Of a stretch of 38,358 bases of DNA, positions 23,480 to 33,725 are shown piece by piece. Position numbers and translations under genes: made by a program. Under the pieces are notes generated by a model. The model searched no databases and was not told where the DNA came from. It worked only from the letters and a program-made list of their open reading frames with translations. Position 1 is the stretch's first letter. Each line of letters starts with the position of its first letter. Source of the DNA: Proteiniphilum sp. (GTDB taxonomy: Bacteria; Bacteroidota; Bacteroidia; Bacteroidales; Dysgonomonadaceae); the NCBI GenBank assembly GCA_015478855.1, contig JADMKJ010000093.1:1-38358 (forward strand). The letters run 5' to 3'.

Positions 23480-25681
23480 TCACAACAGACTCCAGGCGAC
23501 CGTCAACCCCGCCATCACAATGGAGACCATACTCATCAGCTTCACGAGGATATTGAGCGACGGCCCGGAGGTATCCTTGAATGGATCACCCACGGTGTCT
23601 CCCACCACGGTGGCCTTGTGCGCTTCGCTGCCCTTACCGCCCAGATGACCCTCTTCAATATATTTCTTCGCATTGTCCCAGGCACCTCCCGAGTTGGCCA
23701 TGAAAATAGCCAGCACGAACCCGGCACCCAGCCCACCGGCCAGCAGGCCCATCACGCCGGCAACACCCAGCAACAGACCTACCAATATGGGAACAGCGAT
23801 GGCCAGCAGGGAGGGCAACAGCATCTCACGCTGTGCACCCTTGGTGGAGATCTCCACACACCGTGCATAATCGGGCGTGGTCTCACCTGTCATGATCCCC
23901 TTGATATCACGGAACTGGCGGCGCACCTCCTCCACCATCCGCTGTGCAGCTCTCCCCACTGCATTCATCGTCAAACCGCAGAAGAGAAAAGCCATCATCG
24001 AGCCCAGGAAAATACCGGCCAGCACCTTGGGGTTCATCAATGTCACCTGGAAATAACTCATGAAGTCTACAAAGCTGGCTTTAGCCACCTCCACGGTCTC
24101 ACCATCAGGAAAAAGAAGGATATCGCTACCCAGTCGAAGCATGCCGATACGAATCTCCTCCATATAGGATGCCATCAGGGCCAATGCTGTCAGCGCGGCT
24201 GAACCTATGGCGAATCCTTTACCCGTGGCGGCGGTGGTATTACCCAGTGCATCGAGGGCATCGGTGCGTTTCCGCACTTCCGGATCGAGCCCGCTCATCT
24301 CGGCGTTTCCACCCGCATTGTCAGCGATGGGCCCGTACGCATCGGTGGCCAGGGTTATACCCAGCGTGGAGAGCATCCCTACCGCCGCGATAGCGATGCC
24401 GTAAAGGCCCATGCTAAGGTTCTCAGCAGCCATCATATTGGTTACATCGAACCGGATGGCAGCCAGATAAGAGATCAGGATGGCCATCACGATGGTCACA
24501 ACGGGGATCACGGTGGAGATAAACCCTGTTCCCATACCGGAGATAAGCACGGTGGCGGGACCTGTCTTCGCACTCTCGGCAATCATACGCGTAGGCTTGT
24601 AGGAGTGCGAAGTGAAGTACTCCGTGCCCTGACCGATGATAATCCCTGCCAGCAACCCTGAGATCACGGAGAAAGATAATCCAACCCAGTTGGAGAATCC
24701 GAGCAGATACAAGATACCAAAAGCGCTGATAGCAATGAATAGGGCACTCACATTCACACCCCTGTTCAGTGCATCCATCAGCTGCTTGACCGTTGCCTGC
24801 TCTTTCGTACGGACAATGAAAATACCTATAATGGAAAGAAAGACACCAATAGCAGCGATGATCATGGGCGCAAAGACGGCGTTCTGCTGCATCGAGGGAT
24901 TCAGCACAAAAGCCGAAGCACCCAGCGCTGCCGTGGAGAGGATAGACCCGCAATAGGACTCGTACAGGTCGGCACCCATACCGGCCACATCACCCACGTT
25001 ATCACCCACATTATCGGCGATGGTCGCCGGGTTACGCGGGTCATCCTCGGGAATACCCGCCTCCACCTTCCCCACCAGGTCGGCACCCACATCGGCTGCC
25101 TTGGTGTATATACCTCCTCCCACACGGGCAAAGAGTGCCTGTGTGGAGGCTCCCATGCCGAAGGTGAGCATGGTGGTGGTGATCATAATAAGTTTATGTC
25201 CTCCATCGGCATCATCCACGAAATAATCGAGGATAAGATACCAGGCAGAGATATCGAGCAGTGCCAGCCCCACAACAACCAGGCCCATGACCGCGCCCGA
25301 GCGGAAAGCGATCTGCAGCCCGCTGTTCAACGAACGTTGCACGGCATTGGCTGTCCGAGCCGATGCATAGGTGGCTGTCTTCATGCCAAAGAAACCGGCC
25401 AGGCCGGAGAAGAATCCACCGGTGAGAAATGCAAAAGGAACCCATCTGTTCTGTAGATCAAAAAAGGCCATCACTCCAAAGAGAAGGGCAAGGATGATAA
25501 ACACTACGGTCACCACCTTGTACTGCTGTTTCAGGTACGACATGGCACCTTCACGTACATAACGGGCGATCGTTTGCATCTTTTCAGTGCCTTCGCTCTC
25601 CTTCATCATTCTTTTAAAAAAATAGTAGGCAAAGATAAGTGCTACTATTGAGGCTGTGGGTACGAGATAAAAGTAGTTCAC
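23480..25681 (-). CDS. hppA: Membrane-bound ion-pumping pyrophosphatase, K+-dependent type
   Basis: This 733-residue integral membrane protein with about 16 helices couples hydrolysis of pyrophosphate to Na+ or H+ export. Signature motifs are DLVGKVEAG (201-209), DNVGDNVGDVAG (223-234) and DNAGGNAEMSG near 454-464. The GNTTAATGKG motif (480-489) has Ala484 where K+-independent enzymes have Lys, marking the K+-stimulated class; many of that class pump Na+. It saves energy from biosynthetic pyrophosphate, a trait of energy-limited anaerobes. The mdh gene follows after 125 bp on the same strand. Confidence 0.95.
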   Translation of the reverse strand: MNYFYLVPTASIVALIFAYYFFKRMMKESEGTEKMQTIARYVREGAMSYLKQQYKVVTVVFIILALLFGVMAFFDLQNRWVPFAFLTGGFFSGLAGFFGMKTATYASARTANAVQRSLNSGLQIAFRSGAVMGLVVVGLALLDISAWYLILDYFVDDADGGHKLIMITTTMLTFGMGASTQALFARVGGGIYTKAADVGADLVGKVEAGIPEDDPRNPATIADNVGDNVGDVAGMGADLYESYCGSILSTAALGASAFVLNPSMQQNAVFAPMIIAAIGVFLSIIGIFIVRTKEQATVKQLMDALNRGVNVSALFIAISAFGILYLLGFSNWVGLSFSVISGLLAGIIIGQGTEYFTSHSYKPTRMIAESAKTGPATVLISGMGTGFISTVIPVVTIVMAILISYLAAIRFDVTNMMAAENLSMGLYGIAIAAVGMLSTLGITLATDAYGPIADNAGGNAEMSGLDPEVRKRTDALDALGNTTAATGKGFAIGSAALTALALMASYMEEIRIGMLRLGSDILLFPDGETVEVAKASFVDFMSYFQVTLMNPKVLAGIFLGSMMAFLFCGLTMNAVGRAAQRMVEEVRRQFRDIKGIMTGETTPDYARCVEISTKGAQREMLLPSLLAIAVPILVGLLLGVAGVMGLLAGGLGAGFVLAIFMANSGGAWDNAKKYIEEGHLGGKGSEAHKATVVGDTVGDPFKDTSGPSLNILVKLMSMVSIVMAGLTVAWSLL

Positions 25682-26050
25682 AGGTAATTAATTTATTGTT
25701 GTTATTAAAATGAATATTTCATGCTATTACAATAATCCAAATTTCCAGTAGATACAATCAGATGAACTCTCCTGATTTCGAAATAATATACAAATATGCG
25801 GAAATAATCGTTAAATAAATAAATTAACAGGGAAAAAAAATAGTTTTTAGGCATCAACACAGTTTTATTTTTGAATATTGAGAATATTTCGTAAATTTGT
25901 AGATTTAGCAAAACATTTTTATGATATAACAATGTTAATCAGACAATAAGGCATGCGTCCTAAAACAGGAAATGAATCTCTTTTTTTAACTAACACAAGA
26001 CAAACACGATCAATCAACCATAACCAAATGTTATTAATGAATTGAGAACC
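25682..26050. other. Intergenic region between divergent hppA and ROK genes
   Basis: This 369-bp AT-rich region contains the ROK promoter at 25870-25899. The hppA promoter is unclear: minus-strand CATATTTG (25791-25798) deviates at one base. The predicted ROK leader is about 145 nt long. I see no small gene and no recognisable riboswitch. Confidence 0.5.
25870..25899 (+). promoter_or_regulatory. Promoter of the ROK-family gene
   Basis: TTTG (25870-25873), 18 bp, then TAAATTTG (25892-25899). Both elements match the consensus. The implied leader before the ATG at 26051 is unusually long, at about 145 nt. Confidence 0.6.
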
Positions 26051-27256
26051 ATGGTAAAGAATCATTTTTTTAAGAGCGACAAAAGCCCGAAGAATATTCA
26101 GATAAAAAAAGACATTATCTCCCATTTCATCAATTCGGGCAACGATACTATTGCTGAACTGTCCAAAGAACTCGATCTGAGTGTGCCCACCGTCACTAAA
26201 TTTATAGGTGAACTGACAGATCAGGGATTAATCGATGAATTCGGGAAAATACACACTCCTGGAGGGAGACACCCCAGCGTATACGGGTTAAAACCTACTT
26301 CAGCCTATTTTGTTGGAGCAGATATGAGCCGGCATCATCTTAATATTGCCTTGATGGATTTCACGGGAAGGATTGTTGATAGCCAAATGAGTATCTCCTA
26401 CACCTATGAAAATACACCTGAATCATTCGATCTGCTGTGCGGCCATATTGAAAAATTTATTGACAAGACGGGAGAGTTAAAGAAAAAAATATTCAACATC
26501 AATCTTAATATATCAGGACGTGTAAACCCCGACACAGGATATAGTTACAGCAGCTTTTATTTCAGCGAGAACCCTATAAGTGAGACATTGACGAACAAGC
26601 TCAACTACAATGTGGGCATCGACAATGATACACGTGCCATGGCTTACGGTGAATATATGAAGGGTGTTGTGGAAAATGAGAAAGATGTCATTTTTGTGAA
26701 TGTAGGCTGGGGTCTCGGTGTAGGTATTATCATTGATGGCAAACCCTATTACGGTAAATCGGGGTTCTCAGGTGAGTTTGGTCATTTCCCGATCTTCGAA
26801 AATGAGATTCTTTGTCATTGCGGCAAGAAAGGTTGCCTCGAGACAGAAACTTCAGGTGTGGCCATTCACAGAATTGTGACTGAACGCATCCTCAAAGGTG
26901 AAAGCACCATACTCACAGAACAGGTAAAAGATATTAAAAAACTCACCCTTACCGATATCATCAACGCCACCAATCTGGAAGACCCTCTCTGCATTGAGAT
27001 TGTGGAAGAGGTGGGATATAAACTGGGTAAATATATTGCCGGGCTCATCAACATCTTCAACCCGGAGCTGGTGATTATTGGGGGACAGGTTGCTGAGACT
27101 GAAGGATATATCATGCTGCCAATCCGTAGTTCCATTAAAAAATATTCACTTAACCTGGTGAATAAAGATAGTCAGATTGTCTCATCAAAACTTAAAAACA
27201 AGGCCGGCATCGTAGGTGCTTGCATGATAGCCAGAAGCAGATTATTTTCTGAATAA
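26051..27256 (+). CDS. ROK-family transcriptional regulator (NagC/Mlc/XylR type)
   Basis: This 401-residue protein has an N-terminal winged HTH (about 16-68: DTIAELSKELDLSVPTVTKF) and a C-terminal ROK sugar-kinase-like domain. Landmarks are Asp193 in GIDNDTRAMAYGE, GWGLGVGIIIDG, and the zinc-site His245 with Cys255, Cys257 and Cys262 (CHCGKKGCLE). The ATP-binding DxGGT motif is replaced by DMSRHH (91-96), so it is probably a sugar-sensing repressor without kinase activity. ATG 26051 is preferred over an in-frame TTG at 26042. No sugar operon is adjacent, so its targets lie elsewhere or it is a global regulator. Confidence 0.93.
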   Translation: MVKNHFFKSDKSPKNIQIKKDIISHFINSGNDTIAELSKELDLSVPTVTKFIGELTDQGLIDEFGKIHTPGGRHPSVYGLKPTSAYFVGADMSRHHLNIALMDFTGRIVDSQMSISYTYENTPESFDLLCGHIEKFIDKTGELKKKIFNINLNISGRVNPDTGYSYSSFYFSENPISETLTNKLNYNVGIDNDTRAMAYGEYMKGVVENEKDVIFVNVGWGLGVGIIIDGKPYYGKSGFSGEFGHFPIFENEILCHCGKKGCLETETSGVAIHRIVTERILKGESTILTEQVKDIKKLTLTDIINATNLEDPLCIEIVEEVGYKLGKYIAGLINIFNPELVIIGGQVAETEGYIMLPIRSSIKKYSLNLVNKDSQIVSSKLKNKAGIVGACMIARSRLFSE

Positions 27257-27285
27257 GTGTTAACTTATCACTTATCTTTGTTTTT
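27253..27285 (+). terminator. Weak terminator of the ROK gene
   Basis: A 7-bp stem ATAAGTG/CACTTAT with a 9-nt loop overlaps the stop codon and is followed by CTTTGTTTTT. It is AT-rich, so its strength is doubtful. Confidence 0.4.
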
Positions 27286-27311
27286 ATATAACAAATTCTC
27301 ATTATTTCTTC

Positions 27312-27319
27312 TATTTTTG
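27312..27319 (+). promoter_or_regulatory. Candidate -7 box of metY
   Basis: TATTTTTG fits TAnnTTTG, 23 bp upstream of the ATG. There is no TTTG at the right -33 distance, and the 86-bp gap is too short for a SAM riboswitch. Confidence 0.45.
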
Positions 27320-27330
27320 CGAGATATTAA

Positions 27331-28641
<1,311 letters not shown>

Positions 28642-28659
28642 CCATTACAATGAATAGAC

Positions 28660-28697
28660 AAAATGGCGGCCTTAACCGGGTCGCCATTTTATTTTTT
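28660..28697. terminator. Terminator between metY and the DUF4488-like lipoprotein gene
   Basis: Stem AAAATGGCG / CGCCATTTT (28660-28668 and 28682-28690) can extend inward through GCC/GGGT, and is followed on the plus strand by ATTTTTT. The A-rich left arm gives a usable T tract for the convergent minus-strand gene too. Confidence 0.85.
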
Positions 28698-28711
28698 GTG
28701 CTCCATCAGTG

Positions 28712-29254
28712 TTAATCAATCACCTGATTGATTACCTCCTCGTTAGTGAGCAGCGCCCTGAGCTCCTGTCGGAGATTGATATTGCTCTCCTCCAGATCTT
28801 CAATGCGGACACGCTGCCAGATCTCTTCAATCCATCTGTTCTGCACCATCCCAAATTCATCGATGGGTTGAAACCAGCGTAAGTACATGAAATTTTCCTG
28901 TGATAACTTTACCTGCAAAGGATTGTGTTTTCCCTCCTGACTTTTGTTGAATGAATTCACAATCTCTTCAGTATATATATCACCCTCCAACCTATAGGTA
29001 CCATCAACCGTGATGATTGCACCCTTCTCAGTAGACATGAAATTCATGAACTTTCCATCAGATGAAATCATCTTGAACATTCCGTGGGGTGTTTCCGTAT
29101 AACCCGATTCATTGCTGTTGTGAATCGCCTTCACCTCCCACAAGCCAATCATACGTTCTGTCTTTTTGCCTGTTACACCACGTTGGGATGCACCGCATCC
29201 CGTAGCGAAAGCAAGCAGACAGATAAACAATAGATAGCTAACTGTTGCCTTCAT
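28712..29254 (-). CDS. DUF4488-like lipoprotein
   Basis: This 180-residue protein has a lipoprotein signal (lipobox FATGC, Cys20). The predicted beta-rich domain contains MIGLWEVKAI near residue 35, MFKMISSDGKFMNF near 60, and GTYRLEGDIYTEEI near 85. This pattern of a start-to-end calycin-like barrel fits DUF4488-type proteins of Bacteroidales, whose function is unknown. The C-terminal 30 residues are helical and charged. It follows the S46 peptidase gene by 98 bp on the same strand. The family label is from pattern recognition. Confidence 0.7.
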   Translation of the reverse strand: MKATVSYLLFICLLAFATGCGASQRGVTGKKTERMIGLWEVKAIHNSNESGYTETPHGMFKMISSDGKFMNFMSTEKGAIITVDGTYRLEGDIYTEEIVNSFNKSQEGKHNPLQVKLSQENFMYLRWFQPIDEFGMVQNRWIEEIWQRVRIEDLEESNINLRQELRALLTNEEVINQVID

Positions 29255-29352
29255 AATAATTATTTATTACATGAATACCTCCTACAAGTATAACGTTTTT
29301 ATGGCAACTTTTCCTTTATTTTTGCAATTAATTTCTATTATTAACTTACCGA

Positions 29353-31539
29353 TCAGTTTATCTCCATCTCACTGATCAGGTGCGATGCACCTGCATACTT
29401 ATCAATGATAAAGAGCACATAACGGATATCAACAATGATGCTTCGCTGATAATCGGGCAGGTACTGGATATCACCGCCCACACCCTCCCAGTTGCGGTCG
29501 AAATTGATTCCTATCAGCTCTCCATTGCCGTTCATCACGGGGCTGCCCGAATTACCACCCGTAGTATGTGTAGTGGCAGCGAATGCTACCGGCAGGCTAC
29601 CGTTGGACAGGGTGTAGGGTCCGAAATCCTTTTCGCGATAGAGCTTCCTCAACTTCCCCGGCACCACAAACTCCCAGTTACCGGGGTCTTCTTTTTCCAT
29701 CACTCCTTCAATCGTTGTCTGGTGACGGTATACAACACCATCGCGCGGTTGATAACCTTTTACCTGCCCATAGGAGAGACGAAGGGTGAGATTGGCATCG
29801 GGAAATAGGGCGTATGGCTCCTCCATCGCCAGAAGACCCTCCATATATATGCGTCGCGCAAGTGAGAGGGGTACATCGAAAACGGCTTGTTGCGAGCGAA
29901 GCGATGCAGCCTCATCTCTTACCGATCTGGCAAAATGAAACAGAGGATCATTCCTGAGTGTTTCAGGATCAGGTTTACCGGTAGCAAAGCGGCGGAAGTT
30001 CTCTTCACTGCTGAATAGCGAATGGTCCACAAGGTGATCTACATACCGACCGATGTCGCCCTCAAAATCAGTGAATAGCTGATTGAATGCCGCAGGATAG
30101 CTCTCCCGCGGAAGCGATTGGATGTAGGCATCAAACATCTCTTTCGCCACCTTCCTGTCCACTTCAGGGTTGTAATCTTTGTTGGTGAACCGGCGGAAAG
30201 CATCCTCAAGCAGTTGCAGCTGTCTCTCTGCTTCTGCCTGATCCTCCTGCACAAGTGCCTGCAGCAGGCTGTCGGCAGCGGCGGTGGGCACCGCGGCAAA
30301 CTCAACACCCCGCACAATAGCCTCATTCAGCATCCAGCTTCTGTAACGAAGACCGGCACGTTCTTTCACGATACGCTCGATTTCATTTAACGCCTCCGTG
30401 TACTGAGGCTTTTTATTGTGGCGGGACCATTCTATGAGTCGCGTTTGCTGTTCGCGCTTGAGACCTTCGAAATCACGCATATCTATTGCCCAGCTGGTAC
30501 CCACAGCATTCTTGTATGCATTGGTAGAACCGGCGTACTTGGAGGCATACTGAATCTTCACTGCCGGATCATCCAGCATCTCCTCCAGCATCGCATGCTG
30601 TCGCACCTCCCGCATCTGTATTCGGACACTGTTGTCAATATCTCTACGTTCTGCCACCTCCCATGATGTGTAATACTTATGTGTTGATCCCGGAAAGCCC
30701 AGGATCATGGCGAAATCATTCTCTTCCACCCCCCGCGTAGAGACAGTGAGCCACCGTTTAGGTTTCAACGGTACATTCGTGGGTGAGTACTTAGCCGGAT
30801 TACCCTCCTTATCGGCATATATACGGAAAAGCGAGAAATCGCCCGTATGACGCGGCCACATCCAGTTATCGGTGTCAGCCCCGAATTTACCTATGGAACT
30901 TGGTGGTGCACCCACCAGACGCACATCGGAATAGATCTTCTTCGTGAACATATAGTATTGATTGCCCCCGAAGAAAGGCTTTATCTCCACCTCTGTGCCG
31001 GGATGATCCTTCAGAAACTGCTCTCCCGCCTTCTCACGTGCGATGCCATTAAGATAGGACGGAGAAAGGTAAAAAAGACCATCCGTGTCCTTCTCCCTGT
31101 CACGTACCAGGCAATCCTTCACCCACCCTGTCACCTCCTCGATCTGATCGATAAAGGTCACCGTAAGTCCCGGATTGACCAGTTCGTCCTCCTGTCTCAT
31201 CGCCCAGAAGCCCTCCTCCAGATAATTATTCTCCAGTGAGCTGTGTTGTTGTATCTGTCCGAAAGCGCAATGATGGTTGGTGAGCACCAGCCCCTGCGAG
31301 GATATCACTTCACCCGTACATCCTCTTCCGAATTGCACGACAGCATCTTTGAGGGAGGTACCCGCGGGATCGTAAATATCATAATCCTCCAGTTTAAGAC
31401 CCAGTTCATGCATTGCTGACAATTTCTGTTGCCTGAGCTGCTGGAGCATCCACATACCTTCATCGGCATTGGAGGTGAAGATGACAGCCAGCATAAATGT
31501 AAGAAGGATGTAAGATTTTCTCAACATATTCATTATCAA
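29353..31539 (-). CDS. S46-family dipeptidyl-peptidase, DPP11 type
   Basis: This 728-residue exported serine peptidase has a signal peptide ending near residue 25 and mature start DEGMW. The chymotrypsin-like triad is His90 (TNHHCAFGQIQQH), Asp234 (PRHTGDFS) and Ser664 (TGGNSGSPV). Arg682, 18 residues after the catalytic Ser in INFDRNWEG, matches Arg673 of Porphyromonas gingivalis DPP11, which confers preference for Asp/Glu at P1; the related DPP7 has Gly there. It is therefore predicted to release dipeptides with an acidic second residue in the periplasm, feeding peptide and amino-acid fermentation. Such enzymes supply nutrients in asaccharolytic Bacteroidetes. Several Met codons lie at the start (M1, M3, M5), any of which keeps the signal peptide. 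Confidence 0.95.
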   Translation of the reverse strand: MIMNMLRKSYILLTFMLAVIFTSNADEGMWMLQQLRQQKLSAMHELGLKLEDYDIYDPAGTSLKDAVVQFGRGCTGEVISSQGLVLTNHHCAFGQIQQHSSLENNYLEEGFWAMRQEDELVNPGLTVTFIDQIEEVTGWVKDCLVRDREKDTDGLFYLSPSYLNGIAREKAGEQFLKDHPGTEVEIKPFFGGNQYYMFTKKIYSDVRLVGAPPSSIGKFGADTDNWMWPRHTGDFSLFRIYADKEGNPAKYSPTNVPLKPKRWLTVSTRGVEENDFAMILGFPGSTHKYYTSWEVAERRDIDNSVRIQMREVRQHAMLEEMLDDPAVKIQYASKYAGSTNAYKNAVGTSWAIDMRDFEGLKREQQTRLIEWSRHNKKPQYTEALNEIERIVKERAGLRYRSWMLNEAIVRGVEFAAVPTAAADSLLQALVQEDQAEAERQLQLLEDAFRRFTNKDYNPEVDRKVAKEMFDAYIQSLPRESYPAAFNQLFTDFEGDIGRYVDHLVDHSLFSSEENFRRFATGKPDPETLRNDPLFHFARSVRDEAASLRSQQAVFDVPLSLARRIYMEGLLAMEEPYALFPDANLTLRLSYGQVKGYQPRDGVVYRHQTTIEGVMEKEDPGNWEFVVPGKLRKLYREKDFGPYTLSNGSLPVAFAATTHTTGGNSGSPVMNGNGELIGINFDRNWEGVGGDIQYLPDYQRSIIVDIRYVLFIIDKYAGASHLISEMEIN

Positions 31540-31609
31540 GTTTTCTTAGTTAAGAGGCTAAAGATAAGAAAAAAACTCAAAAAGCACCAACAACCTGCTT
31601 TATTAAGCC

Positions 31610-31617
31610 TATATTTG
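31610..31617 (+). promoter_or_regulatory. -7 box of the glutaminase gene
   Basis: TATATTTG is an exact consensus match, 76 bp upstream of the ATG. The -33 region (AACAACCTG) is not a clear TTTG. Confidence 0.5.
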
Positions 31618-31693
31618 CAGTATAAAAAACAGACCGTGTGCCGGTTACCATTTCAACTGATTAAATTACTGTGAAACCACAAATCTGAAGAAA

Positions 31694-32608
31694 ATGAATT
31701 ACGAACAAACGTTTGAAGAGATTTACAATGACCTGCAGCATGTGGAAGAGAGCGGCCATGTAGCTGACTACATCACCGAGTTGGCACAGGTCGACCCTGA
31801 TCAGTTCGGTGTACATCTGACGACGGTGGAGCAGGAGGAATATTCATTCGGTGATGCAGAAAAACGGTTCTCAGTACAAAGTATAGCCAAGGTGTTCTCT
31901 TTTGTGATGGCCTACTCAACTATAAAAAGCAATATCTGGGAACGAACAAACCTCGAACCGGCGGGTACCCCCTTCAACTCCCTGCTGCAGCTCGAGCATG
32001 ACAGGGGTATTCCACGAAATCCGTTTATCAATGCGGGAGCGTTGGTAGTATGCGACATTCTTGTGAGTGAGCTTGCCTCTCCGAAGGAGAATATGCTTGC
32101 ATTTATCCACAGGCTGTCGGGCAACAACAGGATAAGCTTCAATCCCGCTGTGGCTCACTCAGAGAAAAAAGCAGGGAATAGGAATTATGCGATGATCTAC
32201 CTGATGAAATCATTCGGTAACATCAGAAACGATATCGAAACGGTGATGGACCTCTACTTTCATCTCTGCTCCATTGAGATGAGTTGTAAAGAACTCTCCC
32301 GGACCTTTCTTTTTCTGGCCAATAATGGCGTGATCCCCTGGTCCGGCGAGCGCATCCTCTCCCCCAGCCGTACCAAACGCACCAATGCACTGATGCAGAC
32401 CTGTGGCTTTTATGACGAGGCCGGACAATTCACCTTCAAGGTGGGACTACCCGGCAAGAGCGGTGTAGGTGGCGGCATCGTAGCACTGCACCCCGAGAAG
32501 TATGCCATCGCTGTCTGGAGCCCCCGCCTCAACACGAAGGGTAACTCACACAAGGGGATGCTCTTCCTGGAGGAATTCACCACAAAAACACGGCTTTCGA
32601 TCTTCTGA
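31694..32608 (+). CDS. glsA: Glutaminase (GlsA family)
   Basis: The 304-residue enzyme of the serine-dependent beta-lactamase-like glutaminase family hydrolyses glutamine to glutamate and ammonia. The nucleophile and base are Ser63 and Lys66 in SVQSIAKV. NPFINAGALVVCD, NRISFNPAVAHSEK and GVGGGIVALHP are further family motifs. There is no signal peptide, so it is cytosolic. Bacterial enzymes are usually 300-310 residues, matching this one. It is divergent from the DPP11-type peptidase gene, a sensible pairing for amino-acid use and acid resistance (inference). Confidence 0.95.
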   Translation: MNYEQTFEEIYNDLQHVEESGHVADYITELAQVDPDQFGVHLTTVEQEEYSFGDAEKRFSVQSIAKVFSFVMAYSTIKSNIWERTNLEPAGTPFNSLLQLEHDRGIPRNPFINAGALVVCDILVSELASPKENMLAFIHRLSGNNRISFNPAVAHSEKKAGNRNYAMIYLMKSFGNIRNDIETVMDLYFHLCSIEMSCKELSRTFLFLANNGVIPWSGERILSPSRTKRTNALMQTCGFYDEAGQFTFKVGLPGKSGVGGGIVALHPEKYAIAVWSPRLNTKGNSHKGMLFLEEFTTKTRLSIF

Positions 32609-32697
32609 TGAAACATGCGTTGCACTGAGACTGTACCATGGCCTTGGCAACATCGCCACCAGCAAATCTTAAATTTACGAAAAAGAGAGAGCAATCA

Positions 32698-32728
32698 TTG
32701 GGTATTAGGCTGAAAACCTTTAATTTTG
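32698..32728 (+). promoter_or_regulatory. Promoter of the coiled-coil membrane protein gene
   Basis: TTG (32698-32700), 20 bp, then TAATTTTG (32721-32728), 26 bp before the ATG. This is a good match to the Bacteroidetes consensus. Confidence 0.55.
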
Positions 32729-32754
32729 CCGTCAATTGAAAAATAAGTAGTTAG

Positions 32755-33645
32755 ATGAAGATAGACTTTAAGGAGCGTACTCCTCAACTTGCGGCAATTA
32801 TTGGTGTGCTGGTCATCGTGCTGGCCATTGTCATAGGGTTTCTGCTGACCAAAAACAGACAGATAGAGGAGATACAGCAGGAGTATACGGTGAGCAAACA
32901 GGAGCTGGAAGATGAATATGAAGCCATCTCACTGCAATATGAAGGGTTCAAATTCAGCGTTCAGAATGACTCACTGCTCTATAAGCTGGAGAATGAACAG
33001 GCTAAAGTCCTTCGTCTGCAGGAGGAACTGCGTATGACCAAATCTACAGATCAGGCTGAGATAAGAAGACTGAAGGATGAGCTCTCCACGCTGCGTAAGA
33101 TACTGCGTTCCTACATCCATCAGATTGATTCACTTAACCGGCTGAATGAAGAGCTGCGTGCCGAGAACAGACAGATCACACAACAATACAAGGAGACGAG
33201 CAGGACGCTCACGCAGGTGGCGCAGGAGCGGGAGGTGCTTTCTGAAAAAGTGACCCTCGCCGCACAGCTGGTGGCCACCAACATAGGTGCGAAAGCGGTG
33301 AACGACAGGGGACGGGAACAGACCAGGCTGAGCCGAAGTGCTCAGTTTGTGATCTCTTTTACCATTGCCCGCAACATCACATCGGAACCCGGCGAACGAA
33401 CAATCTATGTGCGCATCATGACTCCCGGAGGCAGCGTGCTTTCTAAAAGCCCCTCCAACACCTTCCCTTATGAGAACAGGGAGTTACAGTACTCGATGAT
33501 GCGTATCGTGGAGTACGGCGGTGAAGAGATCCCGGTGACCATGTACTGGGATATTGAAGAGTTCCTGATGCCCGGCACCTACAAGGCTGACATCTTTGCC
33601 GACGGCCACCATATAGGTTCACACAGTTTCTCAATGAATGAATAA
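32755..33645 (+). CDS. Membrane-anchored coiled-coil protein of unknown function
   Basis: The 296-residue protein has one N-terminal membrane helix (12-31) and no cleavage site. A long coiled coil spans about 34-185 (many heptads rich in Glu, Gln, Arg and Leu, for example LENEQAKVLRLQEELR). The compact C-terminal beta-rich domain is at about 196-296 (FVISFTIARNITSEPGERTIYVRIMTPGG; VTMYWDIEEFLMPGTYKADIFADG). It is predicted to be periplasmic with the head domain at the tip. Automated annotation often calls such proteins SMC-like, but there is no ATPase. The function is not recognisable, and the gene is a single-gene unit. Confidence 0.8.
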   Translation: MKIDFKERTPQLAAIIGVLVIVLAIVIGFLLTKNRQIEEIQQEYTVSKQELEDEYEAISLQYEGFKFSVQNDSLLYKLENEQAKVLRLQEELRMTKSTDQAEIRRLKDELSTLRKILRSYIHQIDSLNRLNEELRAENRQITQQYKETSRTLTQVAQEREVLSEKVTLAAQLVATNIGAKAVNDRGREQTRLSRSAQFVISFTIARNITSEPGERTIYVRIMTPGGSVLSKSPSNTFPYENRELQYSMMRIVEYGGEEIPVTMYWDIEEFLMPGTYKADIFADGHHIGSHSFSMNE

Positions 33646-33647
33646 CC

Positions 33648-33697
33648 AAAAAAAACACTCCGCAAGGATAACGGGTTAGGTTATCTCTGCGGAGTGT
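33648..33697. terminator. Terminator between the coiled-coil gene and the convergent lipoprotein gene
   Basis: A perfect 10-bp outer stem ACACTCCGCA / TGCGGAGTGT (33655-33664 and 33688-33697) has an inner ATAAC/GTTAT stem. An A8 tract on the left becomes a T run for the minus-strand gene, so it mainly serves that gene. Confidence 0.85.
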
Positions 33698-33725
33698 AAT
33701 CTGTCAATAAGAGCTTCCGGCCTGT

